From: an uncultured Eubacteriales bacterium
GTDB taxonomy: Bacteria; Bacillota; Clostridia; Lachnospirales; Lachnospiraceae
NCBI GenBank assembly: GCA_900313855.1
Contig: OMSZ01000349.1
Coordinates: 1 to 6,091, forward strand
Direction: 5' to 3'
DNA length: 6,091 nucleotides
Part shown: in pieces, positions 1-5,950 of the stretch
How positions within the stretch are numbered: the first letter of the stretch is position 1
Layout: every line of letters starts with the position of its first letter
Notes under the pieces: generated by a model
Told to the model about the DNA's origin: nothing
The model's database searches: none
What the model saw: only the letters and a program-made list of their open reading frames with translations
Made by a program: the position numbers and the translations under genes

Positions 1-3
1 GAT

Positions 4-57
4 GCGCACGGATTCGAATAGGAAGTGAGTCTGCTAAAGCAGACCCGAATCCGGCGC
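4..57. repeat. Compound inverted repeat (long imperfect hairpin)
   Basis: The arms CGGATTCG (9-16) and CGAATCCG (46-53) are perfect reverse complements. GCGC at 4-7 can extend the stem with 54-57 if A8 is bulged. Nested inside is a second perfect stem, GTCTGC (29-34) with GCAGAC (39-44), around the loop TAAA. The 5' side of the internal loop carries GGAAG (21-25), which recurs in two later hairpins. No T tract follows, so this is not an intrinsic terminator. It could act as a structured RNA or as an extruded repeat unit; the sequence does not tell which. The pairing is seen directly, the function is unknown. Confidence 0.6.
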
Positions 58-58
58 G

Positions 59-80
59 CAAGACTCGCGAGCGAGTCTTG
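59..80. repeat. Perfect 9-bp inverted repeat
   Basis: CAAGACTCG (59-67) pairs perfectly with CGAGTCTTG (72-80) around the 4-base loop CGAG. It begins two bases after the end of the preceding compound hairpin. The stem is followed by ACAAATGG rather than a run of T, which argues against a rho-independent terminator. The 3' arm shares the core GAGTCT with the hairpin upstream, so the two may be variants of one repeat family. Confidence 0.65.
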
Positions 81-81
81 A

Positions 82-118
82 CAAATGGTAAACCGGAAGC
101 AAGTCTTACCCAAATTTG
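82..118. repeat. Imperfect inverted repeat with GGAAG loop
   Basis: GGTAA (87-91) pairs with TTACC (106-110). CAAAT (82-86) can pair with ATTTG (114-118) if bases 111-113 are bulged. The loop contains CCGGAAGCAAGTC, the second copy of the GGAAG motif. The pairing is weaker than in the two upstream hairpins, and its main support is its place in a run of similar structures. Confidence 0.4.
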
Positions 119-150
119 CATATAGTTTCAAACCGGAAGTTGGTTTTGCG

Positions 151-187
151 ATCAACCTTTTGAAAATTAAAAAAAGGTATTTTTGAT
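151..187 (+). terminator. Possible weak A/T-rich terminator of an upstream gene
   Basis: ACCTTTT (155-161) pairs with AAAAGGT (172-178) around a 10-base A-rich loop and is followed by a run of five T (180-184). An outer pairing of ATCAA (151-155) with TTGAT (183-187) is possible instead. Only two G-C pairs are present in the main stem, so it would be a poor terminator. The upstream gene lies outside the window, so the role cannot be confirmed. Confidence 0.2.
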
Positions 188-206
188 TTCATGTCGTATA
201 TTACTA

Positions 207-232
207 AATGGACGGGTATTTTTCCGTCCATT
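207..232 (+). promoter_or_regulatory. Perfect 9-bp hairpin in the dgt leader
   Basis: AATGGACGG (207-215) is perfectly complementary to CCGTCCATT (224-232), with an 8-base T-rich loop GTATTTTT. It ends about 24 bases before the dgt ribosome binding site. No T run follows the 3' arm, so it is not a standard terminator. It could be an operator for a dimeric repressor, an mRNA-stabilising 5' hairpin or an attenuation element. The inverted repeat is seen; the regulatory role is inferred from its place at the head of the operon. Confidence 0.4.
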
Positions 233-255
233 CGTTGTCTAAATGAGTGCGACAA

Positions 256-264
256 AGGAAGGTG
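256..264 (+). promoter_or_regulatory. Ribosome binding site of dgt, sets the GTG start
   Basis: AAGGAAGGTG matches the anti-Shine-Dalgarno sequence well and ends 7 bases before GTG at 272. The reading frame is closed by TGA at 263-265, so GTG 272 is the first possible start and no longer form exists. Confidence 0.75.
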
Positions 265-271
265 AGTCAGG

Positions 272-1276
272 GTGAACGTCAGACAGAAGTTAGAAGCATG
301 GGAGCATGAATATCTTTGCGAGTATGCTGCATTTTCCGATCAGTCAAAGGGAAGAGATATTGAGGAACCCATGTGTGATGTAAGGACAATATATCAGCGG
401 GACAGAGACAGGATTATACACTGCAAAGCGTTTCGCAGGCTCAAGGAGAAGACGCAGGTGTTCTTATCGCCGGAAGGCGACCATTACAGAACCAGAATGA
501 CGCATACGTTAGAGGTTTCACAGACGGCAAGGACAATTGCAAGAGCACTCAGACTTAATGAGGAGTTAACGGAAGCGATAGCACTTGGACATGATCTTGG
601 ACATACGCCCTTTGGACATGCGGGAGAACGGGCGCTTAACGAGGTGTGTTCTAAGGGCTTTAAGCATAATGAACAGAGTATACGTGTGGTTGAACATCTT
701 GAGAAGAAGGGCAGGGGTCTTAATCTTACGGTTGAAGTAAGGGACGGGATCGTCAATCATAAGACTACCGGAAAGCCTTCGACCTTAGAGGGAAAGATCG
801 TTCAGATCTCGGATAAGATCGCGTATATTAATCATGATATAGATGATGCAATTAGAGGCGGGATTCTTAAGGAGGAGGATCTTCCTAATAATTGTACGGA
901 TATTTTGGGAAAAAGGACCAGGGACAGGCTTAATACGATAATACATGATGTGATCCTTCACAGTGAGGGGACCGGCGATATTATCTGTTCGCCAGAGATA
1001 AGACAGGCTATGACAGAACTTAGGAGCTTTTTATTTGATACGGTATATACCAATCCTGTCGCAAAAGGAGAAGAGGGCAAGGCTAAGAGAATGCTTCAGG
1101 AATTATTCCACTATTATATGTCAAGACCTGAGGCTATGACGGAAGAATTCGTACAGATGATAAATGATGGCGAGGACCGCGAGATAGTCGTATGTGACTA
1201 TATTGCAGGTATGACCGATAATTATGCAGTACTCAAGTTCCAGGAGGCGTTTGAGCCGACCGGATGGAAGTGGTAG
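272..1276 (+). CDS. dgt: dGTPase-like HD-domain dNTP triphosphohydrolase
   Basis: Predicted cytoplasmic enzyme of the Dgt/SAMHD1-like HD superfamily, which removes the whole triphosphate from dNTPs to give a deoxynucleoside and PPPi. The 334-residue length fits the short Dgt group found in Firmicutes and other bacteria. The HD metal site is complete: His78 (in RMTHT), His107-Asp108 (in LGHDLGHTPFGH) and Asp181 (in QISDKIAYINHD). The N-terminal stretch from about residue 26 (SKGRDI) through RDRDRIIHCKAFRRLKEKTQVF (residues 43-64) and the C-terminal VCDYIAGMTDNYA (307-319) are typical of the family. The start is GTG at 272, behind a strong ribosome binding site. The stop codon directly abuts the dnaG start, so the two are almost certainly cotranscribed and may be translationally coupled. 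Family assignment is firm. Preference for dGTP over other dNTPs cannot be read from the sequence; many Firmicutes members are named only 'dGTPase-like'. Confidence 0.93.
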   Translation: MNVRQKLEAWEHEYLCEYAAFSDQSKGRDIEEPMCDVRTIYQRDRDRIIHCKAFRRLKEKTQVFLSPEGDHYRTRMTHTLEVSQTARTIARALRLNEELTEAIALGHDLGHTPFGHAGERALNEVCSKGFKHNEQSIRVVEHLEKKGRGLNLTVEVRDGIVNHKTTGKPSTLEGKIVQISDKIAYINHDIDDAIRGGILKEEDLPNNCTDILGKRTRDRLNTIIHDVILHSEGTGDIICSPEIRQAMTELRSFLFDTVYTNPVAKGEEGKAKRMLQELFHYYMSRPEAMTEEFVQMINDGEDREIVVCDYIAGMTDNYAVLKFQEAFEPTGWKW

Positions 1277-1288
1277 GTGATAGGCTTG
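1266..1288 (+). promoter_or_regulatory. dnaG translation start region with two candidate starts
   Basis: GGAAG at 1266-1270 lies 6 bases before GTG 1277, which directly follows the dgt stop TAG. Alternatively AGGTGA at 1275-1280 lies 5 bases before TTG 1286, in the same frame. The first choice gives a zinc-finger Cys at residue 41, within one residue of its place in Bacillus subtilis DnaG as I recall it. The second gives an N-terminus beginning MYYSDEV, common in clostridial primases. I kept GTG 1277, with real doubt. Confidence 0.5.
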
Positions 1289-3061
1289 TATTATTCGGAT
1301 GAAGTGGTAGAAGAGGTACGTGCAAGAAATGATATTGTGGATGTCATTGGGAGTTATGTAAACCTAAAGCACAAAGGAAATTCATATACAGCATGCTGTC
1401 CGTTTCATCATGAGAAGACCCCCTCCTTTCATGTAAGCCGCGAGAGGCAGATGTATCATTGCTTCGGATGCGGTGTAGGTGGTAACGTCTACACATTTCT
1501 CATGGAACATGAGAATATGTCCTTTCCTGAGGCGGTCGAATCATTGGCAGAGCGAGCAGGAGTGTCGCTGCCGGAACGGGCAATGTCTAAGGATGAAAGA
1601 AAGAAGGAAGATGAACGTTCAAGAATCAAGGAAATGAACAAGATTGCTGCGGGATATTTCCACTATCTGTTAAAGACAGAGCATGGTAAGAATGCCCTTG
1701 AATATCTGACTAAAAGAGGCTTGACGGAAGAGACAATTACTAAGTTTGGATTAGGCTATTCGGACAAGTACAGCGATGATCTGTATAAATATCTGAAGTC
1801 AAAAGGTTATAATGACGAAGAGATGTTAAAGGCAGGACTTATTAAGGTAGATGAGAAGTATGGAGCTTCGGACAGATTCTGGAATAGGGTTATGTATCCT
1901 ATAATAGATCCCAATAACAGGGTAATAGGTTTTGGTGGACGAGTTATGGGAGATGGAACACCTAAGTATATCAACTCACAGGACACGCCGGTATTTGATA
2001 AGAGTAGGAACTTATACGGACTTAATCTGGCTAAGAAAAGTAAGAGAAAAGGGATCATTTTTTGTGAAGGATATATGGATGTGATATCAATGCATCAGGC
2101 AGGATTTGATAATGCGGTTGCATCTTTAGGAACTGCGCTTACTGTCGGACAGGTCAATCTGATCAAGAGATATACTGACAGGGTGTATCTGGCATATGAC
2201 AGTGACGATGCAGGTACAAAGGCAGCGTTAAGGGCTTTATCGATAATGCGTGAGTTCGAACTGCCTGCAAGAGTAATTTCGCTAAAACCTTACAAGGATC
2301 CTGATGAACTTATTCAGACGGAAGGAACGCAGGAATTTGAAAAAAGAATAGAGGAAGCAATAAGCGGGATCATGTTTGAGATCGGAAAGTTAGAAGAAGG
2401 CTTTGATCAGAATGATCCGCAGGAGAGGACGGAATTCCAGAAGGAGGCTGCTAAGTGCCTTTCTAAGATAATGGATCCGTTAGAGAGAAATAATTATATA
2501 GACAGTGTGTCTGAGAAATACGGTATAGACAAAGCCTCACTTAAAGAGGCGGTTACGGCTTTCGGTGTTTCAAAGGCAGGAATCATAGATAACAGCGTAT
2601 TTAAGCAGCAGGAAAGAAGAGGATCTCCGCAGGAGGAGAAGGAAAAACAGAATTTAAAATCAGAACGGGTACTTATCACCTGGCTTATCAATGATGAATC
2701 GTTGATACCCAAGGTGTGCCTGTATTTACAGCCGGAAGACTTTTTCGATGAAGTTTACCGGGATGTGGTAAAGATGATCTATGAGCAGTATAACACAAAT
2801 TCCAAAGTGGAGCCTGCGGTTATAATGAATCATTATCATAGTATGGAGGAGCATGAGAAGGTAGCATCGATCATGCAGCAGGACTTCGGCGTTGAGATCG
2901 ATGAGGTTGAGAGATCACAGGCGGTAACCGATCTTGTCAAAAGGATCAAAAGAAAAAGCATTCAGAAACAGCTTGAGGGGGCAGGTACAGATCTTATGCT
3001 TATCAAGCGGTTGATGGATGAGAAAAAAGCAATAGAAAAAATAATAATAAATGTTTCTTAA
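1277..3061 (+). CDS. dnaG: DNA primase DnaG
   Basis: Synthesises the RNA primers for leading-strand initiation and for each Okazaki fragment, working with the replicative helicase. The N-terminal CHC2 zinc-binding domain (about residues 5-100) has ligands Cys41, His44, Cys62 and Cys65 in CPFH and CFGCG. The catalytic core follows, including the conserved RVMYPIID (204-211) and [10 protein letters not shown] (229-238) stretches. The TOPRIM domain has Glu264 (CEGYMDV) and Asp308/Asp310 (YDSDDAG), almost the same numbering as E. coli DnaG. Residues from about 459 to the end form a helical C-terminal domain expected to bind the helicase. At 594 residues the protein is full length. It directly follows dgt and precedes sigA by 38 bases, the classic dnaG-rpoD pairing. 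The start could instead be TTG at 1286, three codons downstream. Identification is secure. Confidence 0.97.
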   Translation: MIGLYYSDEVVEEVRARNDIVDVIGSYVNLKHKGNSYTACCPFHHEKTPSFHVSRERQMYHCFGCGVGGNVYTFLMEHENMSFPEAVESLAERAGVSLPERAMSKDERKKEDERSRIKEMNKIAAGYFHYLLKTEHGKNALEYLTKRGLTEETITKFGLGYSDKYSDDLYKYLKSKGYNDEEMLKAGLIKVDEKYGASDRFWNRVMYPIIDPNNRVIGFGGRVMGDGTPKYINSQDTPVFDKSRNLYGLNLAKKSKRKGIIFCEGYMDVISMHQAGFDNAVASLGTALTVGQVNLIKRYTDRVYLAYDSDDAGTKAALRALSIMREFELPARVISLKPYKDPDELIQTEGTQEFEKRIEEAISGIMFEIGKLEEGFDQNDPQERTEFQKEAAKCLSKIMDPLERNNYIDSVSEKYGIDKASLKEAVTAFGVSKAGIIDNSVFKQQERRGSPQEEKEKQNLKSERVLITWLINDESLIPKVCLYLQPEDFFDEVYRDVVKMIYEQYNTNSKVEPAVIMNHYHSMEEHEKVASIMQQDFGVEIDEVERSQAVTDLVKRIKRKSIQKQLEGAGTDLMLIKRLMDEKKAIEKIIINVS

Positions 3062-3083
3062 GAAAAACACTCTGTTATAAGAT

Positions 3084-3091
3084 AAGGAAGG
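3084..3091 (+). promoter_or_regulatory. Ribosome binding site of sigA
   Basis: AAGGAAGG ends 8 bases before the ATG at 3100. This is a strong site within the 38-base gap after dnaG and supports the ATG start. It would allow sigA to be translated independently of dnaG, in line with the much higher cellular demand for the sigma factor. Confidence 0.7.
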
Positions 3092-3099
3092 ATGGACAC

Positions 3100-4308
3100 A
3101 TGGAAGAACAAAAAGATATCACGAAGAACGAGGAATATCAGGCAAAGTTAAAAGAGTTATTAGACATTGCCAAGAAAAACAAGAACGTTATCGAGGATAA
3201 TGAGATCATCGCCTGCTTTGCAAACTGCAAGGAGATCGAGCTTACTACCGAGGTAATGGAGAAGGTTTTTGATTTCCTTGAAATGAAGAATGTTGAGGTT
3301 CTTACGATTCCAAGTGAGGATGCTATTTTGGAGGTCGAGAGCACAGATGATTATGAGGCTGAGAAGTATGATGATCTCACGGTTCCTGAAGGAACCAATA
3401 TAGAGGACCCTGTGCGTATGTACCTTAAAGAGATAGGTCAGGTGGATCTTTTAAGTGCTGATGAAGAGATTGAGTTGGCAAAGCAGATGGAAGAAGGAGA
3501 CATGGCTGCAGAGCAGTTAGTTGAGCTTCAGGACGAGATTGATGACGAAACCAGAAATAACCTGGAAGAGCTCATTGTAAGAGGCGATGAGGCCAAAAAG
3601 AAGCTTGCTCAGGCTAACCTTCGTCTGGTAGTAAGTATTGCTAAACGTTATGTCGGAAGGGGAATGCTTTTCTTAGACCTCATTCAGGAGGGTAATCTCG
3701 GTCTTATCAAAGCAGTTGAGAAATTCGATTACAGAAAAGGTTATAAATTCTCTACATATGCTACCTGGTGGATAAGACAGGCGATCACCAGAGCAATAGC
3801 TGATCAGGCAAGAACAATAAGAATCCCTGTTCATATGGTTGAGACCATCAATAAGCTTATCCGTGTATCAAGACAGTTGCTGCAGGAGCTTGGAAGAGAA
3901 CCGAGTCCTGAAGAGATAGCAGAGGAGATGGAGGTTCCGGTTGAACGTGTAAGAGAGATACTTAAGATTTCCCAGGAACCGGTATCGTTGGAAACGCCTA
4001 TCGGTGAAGAGGAGGACAGTCATCTTGGAGATTTTATTCAGGATGAAAATGTTCCCGTACCTGCAGAGGCTGCTGCAAGCACATTGCTCCATGAGCAGCT
4101 TGTAGAGGTATTATCTTCACTTACTGAGAGGGAGCAGAAGGTATTAAGGCTTCGTTTCGGACTTGATGACGGAAGAAACAGAACCTTAGAGGAAGTTGGT
4201 AAGGAATTTAATGTAACGAGAGAGAGAATACGTCAGATCGAGGCTAAGGCTTTGAGAAAGCTAAGACATCCGAGCCGCAGCAGAATGCTTCGTGATTATC
4301 TCGAGTAA
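3100..4308 (+). CDS. sigA: Primary RNA polymerase sigma factor SigA (sigma-70)
   Basis: Housekeeping sigma factor that directs core RNA polymerase to -10/-35 promoters. Residues about 15-70 fit region 1.1, and region 1.2 begins at [11 protein letters not shown] (103-113). Region 2 runs about 171-245 with the core-binding and -10 melting signatures [20 protein letters not shown] (183-202) and [14 protein letters not shown] (220-233). Region 3 spans about 250-325. Region 4 (about 335-395) contains the -35 recognition helix-turn-helix from TLEEVGKEF to [12 protein letters not shown] (362-385). The protein is 402 residues, about 30 longer than B. subtilis SigA as I recall it. The extra length is mainly a charged insert at about 135-163, between regions 1.2 and 2.1. 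Region 1.1 together with near-identity in regions 2 and 4 marks it as the primary sigma rather than an alternative one. Start is ATG 3100. The symbol rpoD is equally valid. Confidence 0.97.
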   Translation: MEEQKDITKNEEYQAKLKELLDIAKKNKNVIEDNEIIACFANCKEIELTTEVMEKVFDFLEMKNVEVLTIPSEDAILEVESTDDYEAEKYDDLTVPEGTNIEDPVRMYLKEIGQVDLLSADEEIELAKQMEEGDMAAEQLVELQDEIDDETRNNLEELIVRGDEAKKKLAQANLRLVVSIAKRYVGRGMLFLDLIQEGNLGLIKAVEKFDYRKGYKFSTYATWWIRQAITRAIADQARTIRIPVHMVETINKLIRVSRQLLQELGREPSPEEIAEEMEVPVERVREILKISQEPVSLETPIGEEEDSHLGDFIQDENVPVPAEAAASTLLHEQLVEVLSSLTEREQKVLRLRFGLDDGRNRTLEEVGKEFNVTRERIRQIEAKALRKLRHPSRSRMLRDYLE

Positions 4309-4331
4309 GAATTGTTATTTATAATTATTAT

Positions 4332-4345
4332 GGAGTTGTTAAGTG
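4332..4345 (+). promoter_or_regulatory. Ribosome binding site and GTG start of trmK
   Basis: GGAG at 4332-4335 lies 7 bases before GTG 4343. The ATG at 4330 that overlaps this site is in another frame. The protein from GTG begins MKELVISKRMETVA, which matches the usual TrmK N-terminus (a short lead to a xLSKRLxxVA-like motif), so the GTG start is preferred. Confidence 0.65.
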
Positions 4346-5134
4346 AAGGAACTTGTTATATCAAAACGAATGGAAACTGTTGCCGGACTTGTTCCAAAGG
4401 GAGTGGAAACAGTCGCTGACGTCGGTTGTGACCACGCCTATGTTTCTATTAAGCTGGTAAAGGATGGTATTGCCGATAAAGTGATCGCTATGGATCTTAG
4501 AAAAGGTCCTCTAAAGATCGCGGCTAATAATATCAGGCAGTACGGGATGGACAAATTCATAGAGACGAGATTATCAGATGGTCTTGATAAGCTTATGCCC
4601 TCAGAAGCCGACGCTATAATAATTGCCGGCATGGGTGGATTATTGATGAAGGATATTCTGGAGCGTGGGATAAGGATACTTAATTCACAAAAGCCTCCGG
4701 TGCTTATACTTCAGCCACAGTCAGATATAAGGGAGATACGAAGGTTTTTATTCGGTAATTCTTATCATATAGAAAGAGAGAGCATGGTATATGAGGATGG
4801 CAAGTACTACACGGCAATTTTAGCTGCTTGTGGCAGTGATGAGTCCTTATATGATGAGACGGAGCTTTTATATGGCAGGTACAATATAGTTAATAAGGAC
4901 AAGGTCCTTATCAGTTATCTTGAAAAAGAGGAAAAGAACATAAGTGATATTCTAAAGAGACTTGAAGGAGTAAATGAGCAGTTTGATCCTGCAAATGAAG
5001 ATGATCTACAGGAAAATGCTGCCGGTCATTCTTCATCAGGAACCAGAAAAGAACAGCGCATAGAGGAATTGAGAGAGCTGTTAAAGGTTAATCGCATAGC
5101 CTATAAGCGATGTGTTACAGGCGGGGAGGTGTGA
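4343..5134 (+). CDS. trmK: tRNA (adenine(22)-N1)-methyltransferase TrmK
   Basis: SAM-dependent enzyme of the TrmK/COG2384 family, known in B. subtilis to methylate N1 of A22 in the D-arm region of several tRNAs. The N-terminal Rossmann-like domain (about 1-165) shows the SAM-binding motif DVGCDHAY (26-33), the acidic residue after strand 2 in AMD (Asp51), GMGG (96-99) and LQPQ (123-126), followed by the typical DGKYYTAI segment (152-159). The rest is a charged, helical, probably coiled-coil tail (about 170-255). The length of 263 is somewhat above the roughly 235-240 usual for the family. The extra residues sit around 213-237 as a Ser/Gly/acidic loop within the coiled coil. It lies 34 bases after sigA and 6 bases before the nif3-like gene, the same neighbours as in many Firmicutes. 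The function is assigned by family. Confidence 0.92.
   Translation: MKELVISKRMETVAGLVPKGVETVADVGCDHAYVSIKLVKDGIADKVIAMDLRKGPLKIAANNIRQYGMDKFIETRLSDGLDKLMPSEADAIIIAGMGGLLMKDILERGIRILNSQKPPVLILQPQSDIREIRRFLFGNSYHIERESMVYEDGKYYTAILAACGSDESLYDETELLYGRYNIVNKDKVLISYLEKEEKNISDILKRLEGVNEQFDPANEDDLQENAAGHSSSGTRKEQRIEELRELLKVNRIAYKRCVTGGEV
5125..5131 (+). promoter_or_regulatory. Ribosome binding site of the nif3-like gene
   Basis: GGAGGTG is a near-perfect Shine-Dalgarno sequence inside the last codons of trmK, 9 bases before ATG 5141. The overlap of this site with the trmK 3' end favours coupled expression of the two genes. Confidence 0.7.
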
Positions 5135-5140
5135 AGATCC

Positions 5141-5938
5141 ATGAAATGCAGTGAGATAATGGAATGTCTTGAAAAGCTGTCACCGGTTAACTATGCCGCA
5201 GGATGGGATAATGTAGGACTTCTTGTGGGAAGAAAGGACAAAGAGGTTAATAAGGTGATGGTTGCCTTAGATGCTTCCGCCTGGACTGTGAAAAGGGCTG
5301 TGGAAGAAAAGGTGGATATGCTTATAACACATCATCCTATGATCTTTTCATCATTTAAGAAGGTCAATGAAGATGATCCGGTATCGGAAAAGATTCTTAC
5401 CTTGGCGGAGAATCGTATATCATATTACGCGATGCATACCAATTTTGATACGATAGGCGGAATGGGTGAGTTGGCAGCGGGACCGGAGTATCTGGATCTT
5501 AAGGATAGTAAACCGCTTATCTTTGAATCGGACAGGGACGGTATTTATGGTATGGGCAGAGGGGGATTTCTTCCTGCACCTATGACTGCAGAAGAGGTCT
5601 GTGAATATGTTAAGGACAGATTTAAGCTGCCGTTTGTTATGTTATATCAAAATGCTGCCATGGCAGGAAAACAATATGACCGGATAGCAGTGCTGCCGGG
5701 ATCGGGAAAGAGTGAGCTTAATGAGGTTAAAAGGCTTGGATATGAGCTTTATCTTACAGGAGATTATTCTCATCATCCCGGAATTGACGCCATGGAGCTT
5801 GGTATGACTGTTATTGATGCTACACATTACGGACTTGAAAAAATCTGTGTGGCATTTATTGCTGATCATTTGAAGAATAATTTTAGTGAATTGAATATAA
5901 TGGAATATGACAGCGGATGCCCGGTAAGACTTTTCTGA
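5141..5938 (+). CDS. Nif3-like dinuclear metal centre protein (short form)
   Basis: Member of the Nif3/YbgI/YqfO (DUF34, COG0327) family, cytoplasmic proteins that fold into a ring of subunits with a two-metal site. Some members have been called GTP cyclohydrolase I type 2-like, but the true role is unsettled. The expected metal ligands are present: His64 and His65 (THHPMIF), Asp103 (HTNFD), His229 and Glu233 (THYGLEK). Near the N-terminus WDNVGLLVG (22-30) is the family signature, and PGSGKS (186-191) and LTGDYSHH (205-212) mark the C-terminal half. At 265 residues it is the short form. It lacks the extra PII/CutA-like middle domain that makes B. subtilis YqfO about 370 residues long. The loop after Asp103 reads GGMGELAA where many relatives have GGVND, a mild divergence. 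It is the last gene of the operon. Family is sure, biochemical function is not. Confidence 0.9.
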   Translation: MKCSEIMECLEKLSPVNYAAGWDNVGLLVGRKDKEVNKVMVALDASAWTVKRAVEEKVDMLITHHPMIFSSFKKVNEDDPVSEKILTLAENRISYYAMHTNFDTIGGMGELAAGPEYLDLKDSKPLIFESDRDGIYGMGRGGFLPAPMTAEEVCEYVKDRFKLPFVMLYQNAAMAGKQYDRIAVLPGSGKSELNEVKRLGYELYLTGDYSHHPGIDAMELGMTVIDATHYGLEKICVAFIADHLKNNFSELNIMEYDSGCPVRLF

Positions 5939-5950
5939 AAAAGATAGTAA

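Larger units (their letters stand above)
18..148 (+). repeat. Three degenerate direct repeats with core GGAAG
   Basis: Copies lie at about 18-33, 92-107 and 132-147. Each reads GGAAG, three variable bases, then GT and a T/C-rich end: GGAAGTGAGTCT, GGAAGCAAGTCT and GGAAGTTGGTTT. The second and third copies also share the flank AAACC, giving an identical 10-mer at 90-99 and 130-139. Each copy lies within or spans the loop of a hairpin. The third hairpin pairs AAACC (130-134) with GGTTT (142-146), and C129 can pair with G148 if T147 is bulged. A weaker relative, GCGAGCGAGTCT, sits at 67-78 in the 3' part of the perfect hairpin. The irregular spacing (74 and 40 bases) rules out a CRISPR array. 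Confidence 0.45.

Noticed and set aside
10..44. tRNA-like pieces (GATTCGAAT resembling a T-arm, CTGCTAA resembling a Ser-GCU anticodon loop)
   Set aside because: The pieces are in the wrong order, the anticodon stem does not pair as 5+7+5, and there is no acceptor stem or D-arm.
78..83. Perfect -35 box TTGACA upstream of dgt
   Set aside because: At 16-18 bases downstream there is no TATAAT-like hexamer (AAGTCT lies at 17), and the box overlaps a hairpin arm, so it is more likely a chance match.
18..148. CRISPR array
   Set aside because: The repeats are short and degenerate, with unequal spacing (74 and 40 bases) and only three copies.
3073..3081. Extended -10-like TGTTATAAG before sigA
   Set aside because: No -35 lies at the right distance (GTTTCT), and the predicted start of transcription would fall inside the sigA ribosome binding site.
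4320..4325. Perfect -10 box TATAAT before trmK
   Set aside because: The -35 match is poor (TTATCT at best) and transcription would start at the GGAG ribosome binding site. The gap is A/T-rich, so a chance match is likely.
484..5869. Open frames of 64-90 codons on the - strand within the five genes
   Set aside because: They overlap well-conserved genes, lack ribosome binding sites and recognisable domains, and look like antisense shadows.
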